Of a stretch of DNA of 64,000 nt, positions 36,738 to 45,978 are shown in pieces. The notes beneath the pieces were generated by a model. The model made no database searches, was not told where the DNA came from, and saw nothing but the letters and a program-made list of their open reading frames with translations. Source of the stretch: Changchengzhania lutea (GTDB taxonomy: Bacteria; Bacteroidota; Bacteroidia; Flavobacteriales; Flavobacteriaceae). The position numbers and the translations under genes were made by a program. Numbering within the stretch: position 1 is the stretch's first letter; each line of letters begins with the position of its first letter. The stretch covers positions 3,906,499-3,970,498 of the forward strand of contig NZ_CP039456.1 of assembly GCF_006974145.1 (NCBI RefSeq). The letters run 5' to 3'.

Positions 36738-38735
36738 TTAAAAAAGATCATTTAATAATTTATTTTCAACTAAGCTAGCTAATGTCACTTTAAGGTTTGG
36801 TGTGCGTTCCATTTCTCTCTTGATTGCAAATATCGCTTCATTATTTCTAGCCCAACTTCGACGTGCGATTCCGTTATTTACATCGTAAAACAACATGCTC
36901 TTTAAACGTTCATCGGCTTCTGGTGTTCCATCCAGTAACATGCCAAAGCCTCCATTTACAACTTCACCCCAACCAACACCACCACCGTTATGTATAGACA
37001 CCCAAGTCGCGCCTCTAAAGCTGTCTCCAATAACGTTATGAATAGCCATGTCTGCCGTAAATTTACTACCATCATAAATATTTGAGGTTTCGCGGTACGG
37101 TGAATCTGTTCCGCTTACGTCGTGATGATCTCTTCCCAGAACAACAGGGCCTATTTCGCCTAATGCAATGGCCTTGTTAAAAGCTTCTGCTATTTTAGAA
37201 CGACCCTCCGCATCGGCATATAAAATACGGGCTTGTGAGCCTACAACCATTTTATTCTGTTTTGCGTTTTTAATCCACGTGATGTTGTCTTGCATTTGCA
37301 GTTGAATTTCCTCAGGGGCATCTTTCTTAATAGCTGCTAAAACGTCCATGGCTATTTCATCCGTTTTGTCTAAATCTTCTGGTTTTCCTGAAGCACAAAC
37401 CCATCTAAACGGTCCAAAGCCATAATCGAAACACATAGGTCCCAAAATATCCTGTACGTATGATGGATACTTGAAATCAATATTGTTCTTTGCCATAACA
37501 TCTGCTCCGGCTCTAGAAGCTTCTAGTAAAAAAGCATTGCCATAATCAAAGAAATAGGTTCCTTTGGCAGTGTGTTTGTTAATAGCAGCTGCATGACGTC
37601 TTAAAGTCTCCTGTACTTTTTGTTTGAACAGGTCTGGTTCTTCCCTCATAAGTCTATTGGATTCATCATACGATATGTCTACAGGGTAATAGCCTCCTGT
37701 CCATGGAATATGCAATGATGTTTGATCGGAACCTAAGTGAATAAAGATCCCTTCTTCATCGAAACGTTCCCAAACATCAACAATATTTCCAATAAAGGCA
37801 ATGGAAACCACTTCATTGGATTGTTGCGCTTTTTTGACCCTGGAAATTAAACCATCCATGGCATCAATTAAAACATCAACCCAGCCTTGTTCGTAACGTT
37901 TGGTCGCCGCTTTTGGGTTTACTTCTGCTGCAATAGTAATACAACCGGCAATATTTCCTGCTTTTGGCTGTGCCCCACTCATACCACCTAACCCAGCTGT
38001 TAAGAATATTTTCCCATTCGGCGATTCCTCTTTTGATAAAATTTTGCGAAACGCATTCATAACCGTAATCGTAGTGCCATGAACAATACCTTGTGGTCCG
38101 ATATACATAAATGAACCCGCTGTCATCTGCCCATACTGCGTAACTCCCAATGCATTAAATTTCTCCCAGTCATCCGGTTGAGAATAATTTGGAATCATCA
38201 TGCCATTAGTTACAACTACTCGTGGTGCATTTTTAGATGAGGGGAACAAACCCATGGGGTGCCCCGAATACATATGTAATGTTTGCTCATCCGTCATGGT
38301 AGCCAAATATTGCATAGTGACTAAATACTGTGCCCAGTTTTGAAATACAGATCCATTACCGCCATATGTAATTAATTCCTCTGGATGTTGTGCAACCGCT
38401 GGATCCAAATTGTTCTGTATCATGAGCATTATGGAAGCTGCTTGTTTAGATTTTGCAGGATAGGTATCCATAGGTCTGGCATACATATCGTAATTTGGTA
38501 TAAACCGGTACATGTAGATCCTGCCAAAATCTTTTAATTCTTGAGCAAATTCTTTAGCTAAGGTTTTATGCCAATTTTTAGGAAAGTAGCGCAGTGCATT
38601 TCTAATTGCCAATTTTTTTTCGTCAACAGATAGAATATCCTTTCTTTTGGGAGCCCTATTCAACCCTATAGAATAAGCTCTTTTTTCTGGTAATTCGGAT
38701 GGAATCCCTTGTGTTAATTGCTCTTTAAATGTCAT
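36738..38735 (-). CDS. hutU: Urocanate hydratase
   Basis: This 665-residue protein is the second enzyme of histidine catabolism, adding water to urocanate to give imidazolonepropionate with a tightly bound NAD. It has the conserved LITYGGNGSVFQNWAQYL (start of the urocanase core), GLGGMSGAQPKAGNIAG, GWVDVLIDAMDG, and the C-terminal HNGGGVGWGEVVNGGFGM. It is about 100 residues longer than the E. coli-type enzyme, as is usual for the long form in Bacteroidota. It follows hutH with a 10-bp gap in the same operon. hutI and hutG are not in the window. Confidence 0.95.
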   Translation of the reverse strand: MTFKEQLTQGIPSELPEKRAYSIGLNRAPKRKDILSVDEKKLAIRNALRYFPKNWHKTLAKEFAQELKDFGRIYMYRFIPNYDMYARPMDTYPAKSKQAASIMLMIQNNLDPAVAQHPEELITYGGNGSVFQNWAQYLVTMQYLATMTDEQTLHMYSGHPMGLFPSSKNAPRVVVTNGMMIPNYSQPDDWEKFNALGVTQYGQMTAGSFMYIGPQGIVHGTTITVMNAFRKILSKEESPNGKIFLTAGLGGMSGAQPKAGNIAGCITIAAEVNPKAATKRYEQGWVDVLIDAMDGLISRVKKAQQSNEVVSIAFIGNIVDVWERFDEEGIFIHLGSDQTSLHIPWTGGYYPVDISYDESNRLMREEPDLFKQKVQETLRRHAAAINKHTAKGTYFFDYGNAFLLEASRAGADVMAKNNIDFKYPSYVQDILGPMCFDYGFGPFRWVCASGKPEDLDKTDEIAMDVLAAIKKDAPEEIQLQMQDNITWIKNAKQNKMVVGSQARILYADAEGRSKIAEAFNKAIALGEIGPVVLGRDHHDVSGTDSPYRETSNIYDGSKFTADMAIHNVIGDSFRGATWVSIHNGGGVGWGEVVNGGFGMLLDGTPEADERLKSMLFYDVNNGIARRSWARNNEAIFAIKREMERTPNLKVTLASLVENKLLNDLF

Positions 38736-38745
38736 GGCTATAAAC

Positions 38746-40236
38746 TTATTTAACTACAATTGATTTATTAACTACGAGCGCTATCATGTGATCTATATCA
38801 GGTTTTAAAACTCTATCTTCTTCTAACTTCTTAACTTTTGCTCTAATAATTCTAAAATTTTCTTCTATAATATCTGAAAATGTATGAGGTCTTCTAAATT
38901 CCAATGCCTGAGCCGCATACATGAGTTCTATAGCTAGAATTTTTTCTAGATTACCCAAGATTTGATTAAACTTTCTGCCAGAAATACTTCCCATAGACAC
39001 ATGATCTTCTTGTCCTAAAGAAGTTGGAATACTATCTGCAGAAGGCGGAAAACACAGCGACTTGCTTTCTGAAACTAAAGCAGCGGTTGTGTATTGTGGA
39101 ATCATAAAACCAGAATTTAGCCCACCAGACTCAGTTAATAATCGTGGTAAACCATATTTCCCTTCTATTAATAAATAGCACCTTCTGTCTGAAATATTTC
39201 CTAATTCTGACGCTGCAATTGACGTATAATCTAAAGCCATAGCCAGAGGTTGTCCGTGAAAATTACCTCCAGAAATGGCAACAGTATCACTTAAAATTAT
39301 AGGGTTATCTGTAACCGAATTCATTTCAATTTCTGCTAATTCCTCCAAATGATAATAGGCGTTTCTTGAAGCGCCATGAACTTGCGGTATGCAACGCATG
39401 GAGTAAGGGTCTTGAACGCGCTCACAATTCTCATGGGACATAATGTTTTCTGAATTTTTAAAAAGCATGCGCATACGCTTAGCCACTTTCAAATTACCTT
39501 TAAAAGGCCGGATGGTGTGCAATGCCTCTTTAAATGGCGAAGCACTTCCTTTGTAACCTTCAATACTCATCGCTCCTGCCAAGTCTGCCAAATCAAGTAA
39601 ATAACGCATCTTATCGAGGCCAAAAATAGCATGTGCTAAAATAAACTGAGTGCCATTAATTAGTGCCAAACCTTCTTTTGCTTGCAATTGAATGGGTTCT
39701 AAATGGTGATTTTTAAGGACTTCCTTTGCATTAACTATCTTATTTTCAATCCAAAATTCACCTTCAGCAATTAAGGGTAAGAATAAATGAGATAGCGGCG
39801 CCAAATCTCCAGATGCCCCAACAGATCCTTGTTCTGGAACAACCGGAAGCAAATCATGTTCTATAAAATAAATAATACGGTTTATAACCTCTATACGAAT
39901 ACCTGAATACCCTTGGCACAAGGCATGTACTTTACATATCATCATGATTTTTGAGAGTTGCTTTTGTATTGGATTTCCAACGCCAACTGCATGGGTAATT
40001 AAAAGGTTCTCTTGGAGTTTGTTAGTTTGCTCAGGTGTAATTTGCACATCACATAAAGGGCCAAACCCTGTATTTATGCCGTAAACAGCCTTATTAGAAT
40101 GCGCCAATATTTCTACTCTTTTTCTACTATCATTTACTTTTTTAATAGCATCATCGGCAAGTAAAGCTTTTAAGCTTCCGTTTGATATGTTAATGACCTT
40201 TTTTGCAGAAAGTCTATCTATTCCGTATTTGAACAT
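38746..40236 (-). CDS. hutH: Histidine ammonia-lyase
   Basis: This 496-residue protein converts L-histidine to urocanate and ammonia. The self-made MIO cofactor comes from A141-S142-G143 in GSVGASGDLAPLSHL. NTGFGPLCDV and the C-terminal region SLGQEDHVSMGS are also diagnostic for this lyase family; the Asn in INGTQFILAHA is the usual substrate contact. It is the first gene of the hut pair. A ruined LysR-type gene lies upstream and divergent, where the operon's own regulator would be expected. Confidence 0.95.
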   Translation of the reverse strand: MFKYGIDRLSAKKVINISNGSLKALLADDAIKKVNDSRKRVEILAHSNKAVYGINTGFGPLCDVQITPEQTNKLQENLLITHAVGVGNPIQKQLSKIMMICKVHALCQGYSGIRIEVINRIIYFIEHDLLPVVPEQGSVGASGDLAPLSHLFLPLIAEGEFWIENKIVNAKEVLKNHHLEPIQLQAKEGLALINGTQFILAHAIFGLDKMRYLLDLADLAGAMSIEGYKGSASPFKEALHTIRPFKGNLKVAKRMRMLFKNSENIMSHENCERVQDPYSMRCIPQVHGASRNAYYHLEELAEIEMNSVTDNPIILSDTVAISGGNFHGQPLAMALDYTSIAASELGNISDRRCYLLIEGKYGLPRLLTESGGLNSGFMIPQYTTAALVSESKSLCFPPSADSIPTSLGQEDHVSMGSISGRKFNQILGNLEKILAIELMYAAQALEFRRPHTFSDIIEENFRIIRAKVKKLEEDRVLKPDIDHMIALVVNKSIVVK

Positions 40237-40337
40237 GTTAAAATGAAGTTTAGGGTATAAGTTAATACAAAGTTATGATTATTTTTGATGCTTTATAAGA
40301 CTAATTTAATCAAATATTAATAACTATTAGTAATCAA

Positions 40338-41077
40338 TTAGAGCTTCGACATTTAAAATATTTTTTAGCTGTGGCTGAAGATTTACACTTCCGGAAAAGC
40401 AGCAGAACGCTTGTTTATTTCTCAATCAGGTTTAAGCCGTTAAATTAAGCAAATGGAAGCCGATTTAGGCTTAAGATTATTTGAACATCACAACCGAAAA
40501 GTAGAATTAACCAATACAGAAACCTATTTAAAAAAAGAATTAACAATACATCTGAAGCAGCTTGATGATATTATAGGTCATGCCCAATTGCTTCATGATG
40601 GTAAAAAGGGCCAATTAAAGATGGGCTACGTAGGTTCTGCAATGCAAGAACTTATTCCGAATTTATTATTAGAATATCGAAAAAATTATTCCGATATCAT
40701 TATTAGTTTAAAAGAAATGGACAACCAAAAGCAAATTCATGATTTACAAAAACTATAATATTGATATTGGCTTTAATAAGATTAGATCGTGTACCAAAGC
40801 ATATTGAAATTTTACCTGTTTTAAAAGACACCTTTTACCTTGTATTACCCGAAAATCATCCCATAGCCCCTTCTAATTATAAAAATCTCTTGCAGTTTAA
40901 AAACACTCTTTTTATATTATTTGACCCGGAATATAGCACATCTTAATTATTATAAAGTGATGTAAATTTTTAATGATAGCGGCTTCTCCCCCTATGGTAT
41001 CTCATCTTACTATTCATGCGAGTTCTGTATACAAATTAGTTGAAAATAATTTGGGTATTTCTATTGGGTCGAAGTAG
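40338..41077 (+). pseudogene. LysR-family regulator, multiply broken
   Basis: The reading is clear but needs repairs. LELRHLKYFLAVAEDLHF begins the helix-turn-helix with no ATG in place. A frameshift near 40400 precedes KAAERLFISQSGLSR, then an in-frame TAA where Gln is expected (SR-stop-IKQMEADLGLRLFE). The effector region reads on (YLKKELTIHLKQLDD, MGYVGSAMQELIPNLLLEY), breaks again near 40757, continues as RLDRVPKHIEILPVLKDTFY, and breaks once more before LVENNLGISIGSK and a stop at 41077. It is divergent from hutH. Pieces at 40453-40758 and 40761-40946 are parts of this one gene. Confidence 0.82.
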
Positions 41078-41103
41078 GTCATTACTTAGCAAAAAAAGAA
41101 TAG

Positions 41104-41302
41104 CTTACAACACCTGTTCTAAAAATAATTACTATTTTAACCTAAACCAAAAGTCGTTGCTTTTTTTTGCTGCATCTGATTTTCCTTGGGAAAATCCTCG
41201 CACACAAAACTGCACTATTCTTATACATAAACGTTCGGCGGTATTGACCCGATAGGGCTAGATACCGCCGAACATCTGCGCAACTGCGCGGACGTTGTGG
41301 GT
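41104..41302 (+). repeat. Cassette-type hairpin repeat, copy A
   Basis: This copy aligns with copy B (42054-42210). Shared are an ACAACA-type left end, CGTTGCTT, CATCTGATTTTC, AAAATCCTCGCACACAAAAC and CTATTCTTA. The centre is the perfect hairpin GATTTTCC-TTG-GGAAAATC (41178-41196). The right end ACGTTGTGGGTAAG is roughly complementary to the left end, so the unit can fold into one long imperfect hairpin. It contains an extra GC-rich hairpin at 41233-41273. Confidence 0.6.
41233..41273. repeat. GC-rich perfect 12-bp hairpin
   Basis: GTTCGGCGGTAT at 41233-41244 pairs exactly with ATACCGCCGAAC at 41262-41273 across a 17-nt loop that itself contains CCC/GGG. Its base composition differs strongly from the surroundings. 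It sits inside copy A of the cassette-type repeat and is absent from copy B. Confidence 0.7.
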
Positions 41303-41475
41303 AAGCTGAACAGACCAAGAAAAATTGTTGATTAATTCAAGTTTTTCGATTTTTAAGAGCAAAAACTGAAATCGAAACTGAACAGTTGAAACATAAGAAT
41401 ATGTTGAAAATTATTCATTACAAACTAAAGAAACACGTTATGGGTAATGCTGACTTTTATAAACAATAAAAAAAA

Positions 41476-42045
41476 ATGTATCTATTTTTTGACACAGAAA
41501 CAACTGGACTACCTAAGAATTGGAAAGCACCAGTAACAAATTTGAATAATTGGCCAAGAATGATTCAAGTGGCTTGGATTTTATGTGATAATGAAGGAAA
41601 TCGTATTGAAACATATGATTGCATTATTAAGCCAGAAAATTTTAGTATTCCTGTTGATTCTTCAAGAATTCACGGAATTTCTACAGAAAAGGCTATTAAC
41701 GAAGGTGAAAATCTTGAAAAAGTACTTGTGAGATTTAATGAATTAGTCGAAAAATCTAATTTTATTGTAGCTCACAACATTAGTTTTGATGAAAAAATTA
41801 TTGGAGCGGAATTATTAAGAAAAAGAATTCAAAGCGACTTTGGACGAAAAAGAAAATTATGTACTATGCAATCCTCGACTAATTATTGCAAAATTTCTGG
41901 ACCTTACGGATATAAATGGCCAAAACTGTCAGAATTACATATTAAATTATTTGGAGTTGATTTTGACGAAGCACACGATGCATCAGTTGATATAAATGCG
42001 ACAGAAAAGTGTTTTTGGGAAATGAGAAAAATAGGGCTGATATAA
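41476..42045 (+). CDS. DEDDh-type 3'-5' exonuclease
   Basis: This 189-residue protein has the RNase T / DnaQ epsilon fold: motif I LFFDTETTGLP (Asp and Glu), motif II in NFIVAHNISFDEKIIG, and motif III HDASVDINATEKCF with His and Asp. It consists of the exonuclease domain alone, not fused to a polymerase or helicase, so it may act in repair or RNA/DNA trimming. It lies between two copies of a cassette-type repeat (174 bp after copy A, 8 bp before copy B), which suggests horizontal gain. Confidence 0.88.
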   Translation: MYLFFDTETTGLPKNWKAPVTNLNNWPRMIQVAWILCDNEGNRIETYDCIIKPENFSIPVDSSRIHGISTEKAINEGENLEKVLVRFNELVEKSNFIVAHNISFDEKIIGAELLRKRIQSDFGRKRKLCTMQSSTNYCKISGPYGYKWPKLSELHIKLFGVDFDEAHDASVDINATEKCFWEMRKIGLI

Positions 42046-42053
42046 AGCACGTA

Positions 42054-42210
42054 CCCACAACAAGCCTTATAAAAAATTGCTGGTTTTTAGCTTTAATAAA
42101 GGCCGTTGCTTGTTTTGTTACATCTGATTTTCTTGTTGAAAATCCTCGCACACAAAACCACAACTATTCTTAAACAAGACCGTTTTGACTGCGCAGGGCC
42201 TTGTGTTTAA
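42054..42210 (+). repeat. Cassette-type hairpin repeat, copy B
   Basis: It begins CCCACAACAAGCC eight bases after the exonuclease stop and ends GGGCCTTGTG. The centre is GATTTTC-TTGTT-GAAAATC (42126-42144), close to the middle of the unit, and the flanks GGCCGTTGCTTGTTTTG and AACAAGACCGTTTTG are imperfectly complementary. The unit therefore folds as a long symmetrical hairpin. Confidence 0.6.
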
Positions 42211-42249
42211 TACAAGAACAATGAAAAACTTATTGAACTAAATAATTTT

Positions 42250-42807
42250 ATGGAACCAAAGATTGGAATAATTTATTCTTCTGTTGATGGGCAAACTCTA
42301 AAGATTTGTAAAAAATTGAGTGCCTTTTTCAATGAGAAACAAATACAAACAGAACTTTACTCAATTGATGATTTTAATGGAAATTTATCAGAATTTCACA
42401 CATTGGTTATTGGAGCAAGTATTAGATATGGAAAACATAATGAGAAGATTTCTGAATTTATACGGAACAATAAAGATCATCTTAGCGAAATAAAAACCGC
42501 TTTTTTCTCAGTTAACCTTGTCGCAAGAAAAAAAGATAAAAATTTGGCTAATACAAATCCTTATCTGATCAAATTCTTAAAAAAAAATGAATGGAAGCCT
42601 GATTTTTTGGATGTGTTTGCTGGAAAATTAGATTATAAATCCTACTCACTAATTGATAGGATAATGATTAAACTAATCATGAAATTAACTAATGGCCCAA
42701 CTAGGTCAGACGGTCCAATAGAATTTACAGATTGGAAAAGAGTAGATAGTTTCGGATTAAAGATAAGCGAGAACTATAAAAGTACTAAGCACAACAAAGA
42801 GGCATAA
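42250..42807 (+). CDS. hemG: Menaquinone-dependent protoporphyrinogen IX dehydrogenase (HemG-like flavodoxin)
   Basis: This 185-residue protein has a flavodoxin fold with an FMN phosphate loop IYSSVDGQTLKICKKL, then IGASIRYGKHNEKISEFI and the HemG-typical FFSVNLVARKKDKN and FTDWKRVDSFG. HemG oxidises protoporphyrinogen IX to protoporphyrin IX, passing electrons to menaquinone at the membrane. No other haem gene is near. It starts 39 bp after repeat copy B and its end overlaps the beginning of copy C, as a cassette gene would. Confidence 0.87.
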   Translation: MEPKIGIIYSSVDGQTLKICKKLSAFFNEKQIQTELYSIDDFNGNLSEFHTLVIGASIRYGKHNEKISEFIRNNKDHLSEIKTAFFSVNLVARKKDKNLANTNPYLIKFLKKNEWKPDFLDVFAGKLDYKSYSLIDRIMIKLIMKLTNGPTRSDGPIEFTDWKRVDSFGLKISENYKSTKHNKEA

Positions 42808-42900
42808 GAATAATTGCTCGATTTTAGCCTTAATACCAATTATAATTAAAAACATTATTGTCCGATAAAAGAATTAAGACCACTGCGCAGCTAGAACATA
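42790..42900 (+). repeat. Cassette-type hairpin repeat, copy C (degraded)
   Basis: GCACAACAAAG at the left, then AATTGCTCGATTTTAGCCTTAATA, match the beginning of copy B (AATTGCTGGTTTTTAGCTTTAATA). ACTGCGCAG near 42884 matches its right part. The central hairpin has been lost. Confidence 0.45.
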
Positions 42901-43168
42901 GAATCAAGACATGATTTTAACTAATTGATAATCATAGTATAATACATTTATCATTTCAGAAAGTATATAATTTTTTATTTTTTGTATAAGCAAGATGCAA
43001 ATCTTAAAAAAATCTTTTGACCCATGCCCAACCTATTGTTCGGGCTGTTTTTACATATTTTAATTGAACACTATTGAATTAAAAATAGAAACTAAACATG
43101 AGCTTAATCATCTTTTAGCCTTTCAATTTTTTCTAATTTTAGTAATTCGTTAATATTACATTATAAGT
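42808..43168. other. Intergenic stretch before the nickel permease
   Basis: Apart from the degraded repeat copy at its beginning, I see no ORF, RNA gene or strong hairpin in these 361 bp. The last part presumably carries the permease promoter. Confidence 0.4.
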
Positions 43169-43870
43169 GTGTTAGAATTTTCATTTACAGCAGGATTATT
43201 AGCCTCCATATTACATGTTATTATGGGGCCAGATCATCTTGCCGCTGTGTTGCCTTTTGCTATTGAATCAAAGAAGAAAGCATGGAAAATAGGATTGGCT
43301 TGGGGCATAGGCCATCTATTGGGAATGATTGCCATAGGGTTGCTATTTGTACTATTTAAAGAACTTATTCCTGTTGGAAAAATCTCTGAATATAGCGAAC
43401 AACTTGTTGGTGTCGTTTTAATAGGCATTGGTTTATGGGCAATTTATAAGATATTCAAAACGCAAGAGCAGCACAAACACCTTCACATACATAGTGAAAA
43501 TGCTCCAATTATTCATAAACATACACATGAGCACACTCATGAAACAACACACGAGCATAAACATCCAAAAAACATCAAGCAGAGTTATGCTGCTTCATTA
43601 AGCATAGGCGTTTTACATGGTCTTGCAGGTATTGCCCATTTTTTAATATTTCTTCCTGTATTGGCTTTTGAATCTCAAATGGACTCTATACTTTATATCG
43701 TCGGATTTGCTTTAGGTATCATTTTAGCAATGACCATTTTTGCGTTTGTTATTGGCAAAATTGCTTCGTCCGCAAAATCTGGACATCACGAATTATTCTT
43801 TAATGGAATCCGTCTAGCAGGTGGCTTGTTTGCTATAATAATAGGTATTTATTGGTGTGTGAGTTTCTAA
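43169..43870 (+). CDS. UreH/NicO-type nickel permease with His-rich loop
   Basis: The 233-residue protein starts at GTG (43169); no ATG fits before the first helix. It has about six membrane segments. The first carries HVIMGPDHLAAV, the metal motif of this family, and a later one has LHGLAGIAHFLIFLPV. Between them a cytoplasmic loop (about 98-132) contains some 13 histidines (HKHLHIHSE, HKHTHEHTHETTHEHKH). The family moves Ni or Co ions or serves urease/hydrogenase nickel supply. No urease gene is present, and the adjoining [NiFe] hydrogenase genes make nickel delivery to HypA/HypB the likely job. The 3' end overlaps hypE by 4 bp in convergent orientation. Confidence 0.85.
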   Translation: MLEFSFTAGLLASILHVIMGPDHLAAVLPFAIESKKKAWKIGLAWGIGHLLGMIAIGLLFVLFKELIPVGKISEYSEQLVGVVLIGIGLWAIYKIFKTQEQHKHLHIHSENAPIIHKHTHEHTHETTHEHKHPKNIKQSYAASLSIGVLHGLAGIAHFLIFLPVLAFESQMDSILYIVGFALGIILAMTIFAFVIGKIASSAKSGHHELFFNGIRLAGGLFAIIIGIYWCVSF

Positions 43871-44880
43871 CAAATCCTTGGTAATTGCTCTCCAATCATG
43901 GGGCTGACTATACGTTTACCTCCAATAGCACTTTTCATAACAACCTTATTAGGGTGCTCTTTGGTAATGTCACCAATACAAACAGCATGTCTGCCTTTGC
44001 TATCATTTTGCATTAATTTAACGACTTCATCTGCAATGCCCCGATCTACAATGGCAACAAAAACACCTTCATTTGCTACATACAATGGGTCTAATCCTAA
44101 AATTTCACATGCCGCTGCTACTTGCCTTTCTAGAGGTAAATCATTTTCATTTATTGAAACGCCTTTCTTAATATCTGAAGCAATTTCGGTTAACACACTT
44201 GCCAATCCTCCACGAGTAGCATCTCTAAACAAGTGAATTCCAAGTCCAAATGCATTTATCAAATCATTCGCAATAAAATTTAAATTGGTGGTGTCACTTA
44301 CTATGGTCGATTCAAACTCCAAACCTTCGCGTTGCGACATTATTGCCATTCCATGTTGAGCAATACATCCATTTACAATAATCTTATCACCAACTTTAAT
44401 ATTTTCAGCAGCTATATTTCCCTTAGGATTTACCGATCCAAAACCAGTTGTATTAATAAATATTTGGTCGCCTTTACCGCGCTCAACAACTTTAGTATCT
44501 CCTGTTATAATTTGAACGCCACAATTATCAGCAGTTTTTTTAATTGAATTTACAATCTTTACAAAATCGTCAACTTTCAAGCCTTCTTCAATAATAAATG
44601 CCAGTGATAAATATTTGGGTTGGGCGCCGCACATGGCGACGTCATTTACAGTACCATTTACAGCTAACTCACCAATATTTCCACCTTTAAAAAAGATTGG
44701 GGATATTACAAAACTATCTGTCGATATAGCAATTCTCCCTTCAATTTTAACAACAGAACCGTCATGTTTTTTATCTAAAAAAGGGTTACTAAACGTTTTA
44801 AAAATAATGTCGTCTAGAAGATTTCTAGTCATTAATCCACCACTACCATGTCCTAAATTAATAATCTTATAATCTATCAT
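43867..44880 (-). CDS. hypE: Hydrogenase maturation factor HypE
   Basis: This 337-residue AIR-synthase-like protein dehydrates the carbamoyl group that HypF places on its C-terminal Cys, forming the thiocyanate that provides CN ligands for the Fe of the active site. It has the N-terminal INLGHGSGGLMTRNLLDD and ATP-binding core TDSFVISPIFF and ITGDTKVVERG, and ends PRIC with the required terminal Cys. It is the last gene of the minus-strand hydrogenase operon, 9 bp after hypD. Confidence 0.96.
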   Translation of the reverse strand: MIDYKIINLGHGSGGLMTRNLLDDIIFKTFSNPFLDKKHDGSVVKIEGRIAISTDSFVISPIFFKGGNIGELAVNGTVNDVAMCGAQPKYLSLAFIIEEGLKVDDFVKIVNSIKKTADNCGVQIITGDTKVVERGKGDQIFINTTGFGSVNPKGNIAAENIKVGDKIIVNGCIAQHGMAIMSQREGLEFESTIVSDTTNLNFIANDLINAFGLGIHLFRDATRGGLASVLTEIASDIKKGVSINENDLPLERQVAAACEILGLDPLYVANEGVFVAIVDRGIADEVVKLMQNDSKGRHAVCIGDITKEHPNKVVMKSAIGGKRIVSPMIGEQLPRIC

Positions 44881-44889
44881 TATTGCTTT

Positions 44890-45978
44890 TTAGATTTCGT
44901 TATTACTAAAATGAAAATATGCTGCGCACGCACCTTCTGAAGAAACCATTGGAGCACCTAATGGATTTGAAGGGTTACATGTTTTTCCAAAAGCAGGACA
45001 TTCCCGAGGTTTTTTTATTCCTCTTAAAATTTCTCCAGCTATACATATTGAACTTTCAGGCACTTTAATATTTTCAATATTAAATTTAGTTTCTGCATCA
45101 TAAGCAATAAATTCCTTTCTCACTTTGTATCCACTGTTTGGAATTTCACCAATACCTCGCCATTCTCTATTGCCTACTTCAAAAACTTGCTGAATTACTT
45201 TTTTTGCAGCAAGATTTCCTTCTTCTTTAACAACTCTCGAATATTGGTTTTCAACTTTATGTATCCCCGCTTCCAATTGGCAAACTGCCATATAAATACC
45301 CTGCACCAAGTCTAGCGGTTCAAATCCTGTAATTATTATTGGGATGTTATATTTTTTTGATAGCGGATGATACTCTTCATTACCCATTATAGCGCAAACA
45401 TGTCCAGCTCCTAGAAAAGCATCTATGTTACAAAATTCGTCGTCTAAAATAGCTTCCATTGCTGGAGGCACTAAAACATGAGATACTAAAATTGAATAAT
45501 TTGTCAAGCCTTCTTTTTGTGCATGAAGTACTGACAATGCATTTGCTGGAGCGGTGGTTTCAAAACCAACAGCAAAAAAGACAACTTCTTTTTCTGGGTT
45601 GTTTTTAGCAATTTTTACAGCCTCCAAAGGAGAATATAGTATGCGTAAGTCTCCGCCATCTGCTTTAGCTTCCAATAAGCTTTTTTTGCTGCCTGGAACT
45701 CGAATCATATCACCAAAAGAACAAACTATAATACCCTTTTCCAGTAATTCTATGGCCTTATCAATAAGACTTAAAGGCGTCACACAAACCGGACAACCGG
45801 GGCCGTGTATCATTTGAACCTGTTGTGGCAACAAATCAAGAATGCCGTTGCGAACCAAACCATGAGTTTGACCACCACAAACCTCCATGATGTTCCAAGT
45901 TCTTGTTACTTTGTTGGCAATAAGATCTAAATAGCTTTTTGTAGCTTCTAAATTTCTATATTCACTTAGATATTTCAT
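44890..45978 (-). CDS. hypD: Hydrogenase maturation factor HypD
   Basis: This 362-residue Fe-S protein receives the cyanide from HypE and, with HypC, assembles Fe(CN)2CO. It has the conserved MEVCGGQTHGLVRNGI, the GPGCPVCVTP loop with two Cys, FFAVGFETTAPA, GAGHVCAIMG and the C-terminal cluster-binding Cys in CIAGEILRGIKKPRECPAFG and KTCNP. Its start codon shares a base with the hypF stop, so the two are translationally coupled. Confidence 0.97.
   Translation of the reverse strand: MKYLSEYRNLEATKSYLDLIANKVTRTWNIMEVCGGQTHGLVRNGILDLLPQQVQMIHGPGCPVCVTPLSLIDKAIELLEKGIIVCSFGDMIRVPGSKKSLLEAKADGGDLRILYSPLEAVKIAKNNPEKEVVFFAVGFETTAPANALSVLHAQKEGLTNYSILVSHVLVPPAMEAILDDEFCNIDAFLGAGHVCAIMGNEEYHPLSKKYNIPIIITGFEPLDLVQGIYMAVCQLEAGIHKVENQYSRVVKEEGNLAAKKVIQQVFEVGNREWRGIGEIPNSGYKVRKEFIAYDAETKFNIENIKVPESSICIAGEILRGIKKPRECPAFGKTCNPSNPLGAPMVSSEGACAAYFHFSNNEI

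Noticed and set aside
40453-40946. Two independent small genes at 40453-40758 and 40761-40946
   Set aside because: Both are pieces of one LysR-type gene whose other parts can be read in neighbouring frames.
41104-42900. Classical integron attC sites
   Set aside because: The ends do not fit RYYYAAC/GTTRRRY and no IntI gene is visible; only the layout is cassette-like.
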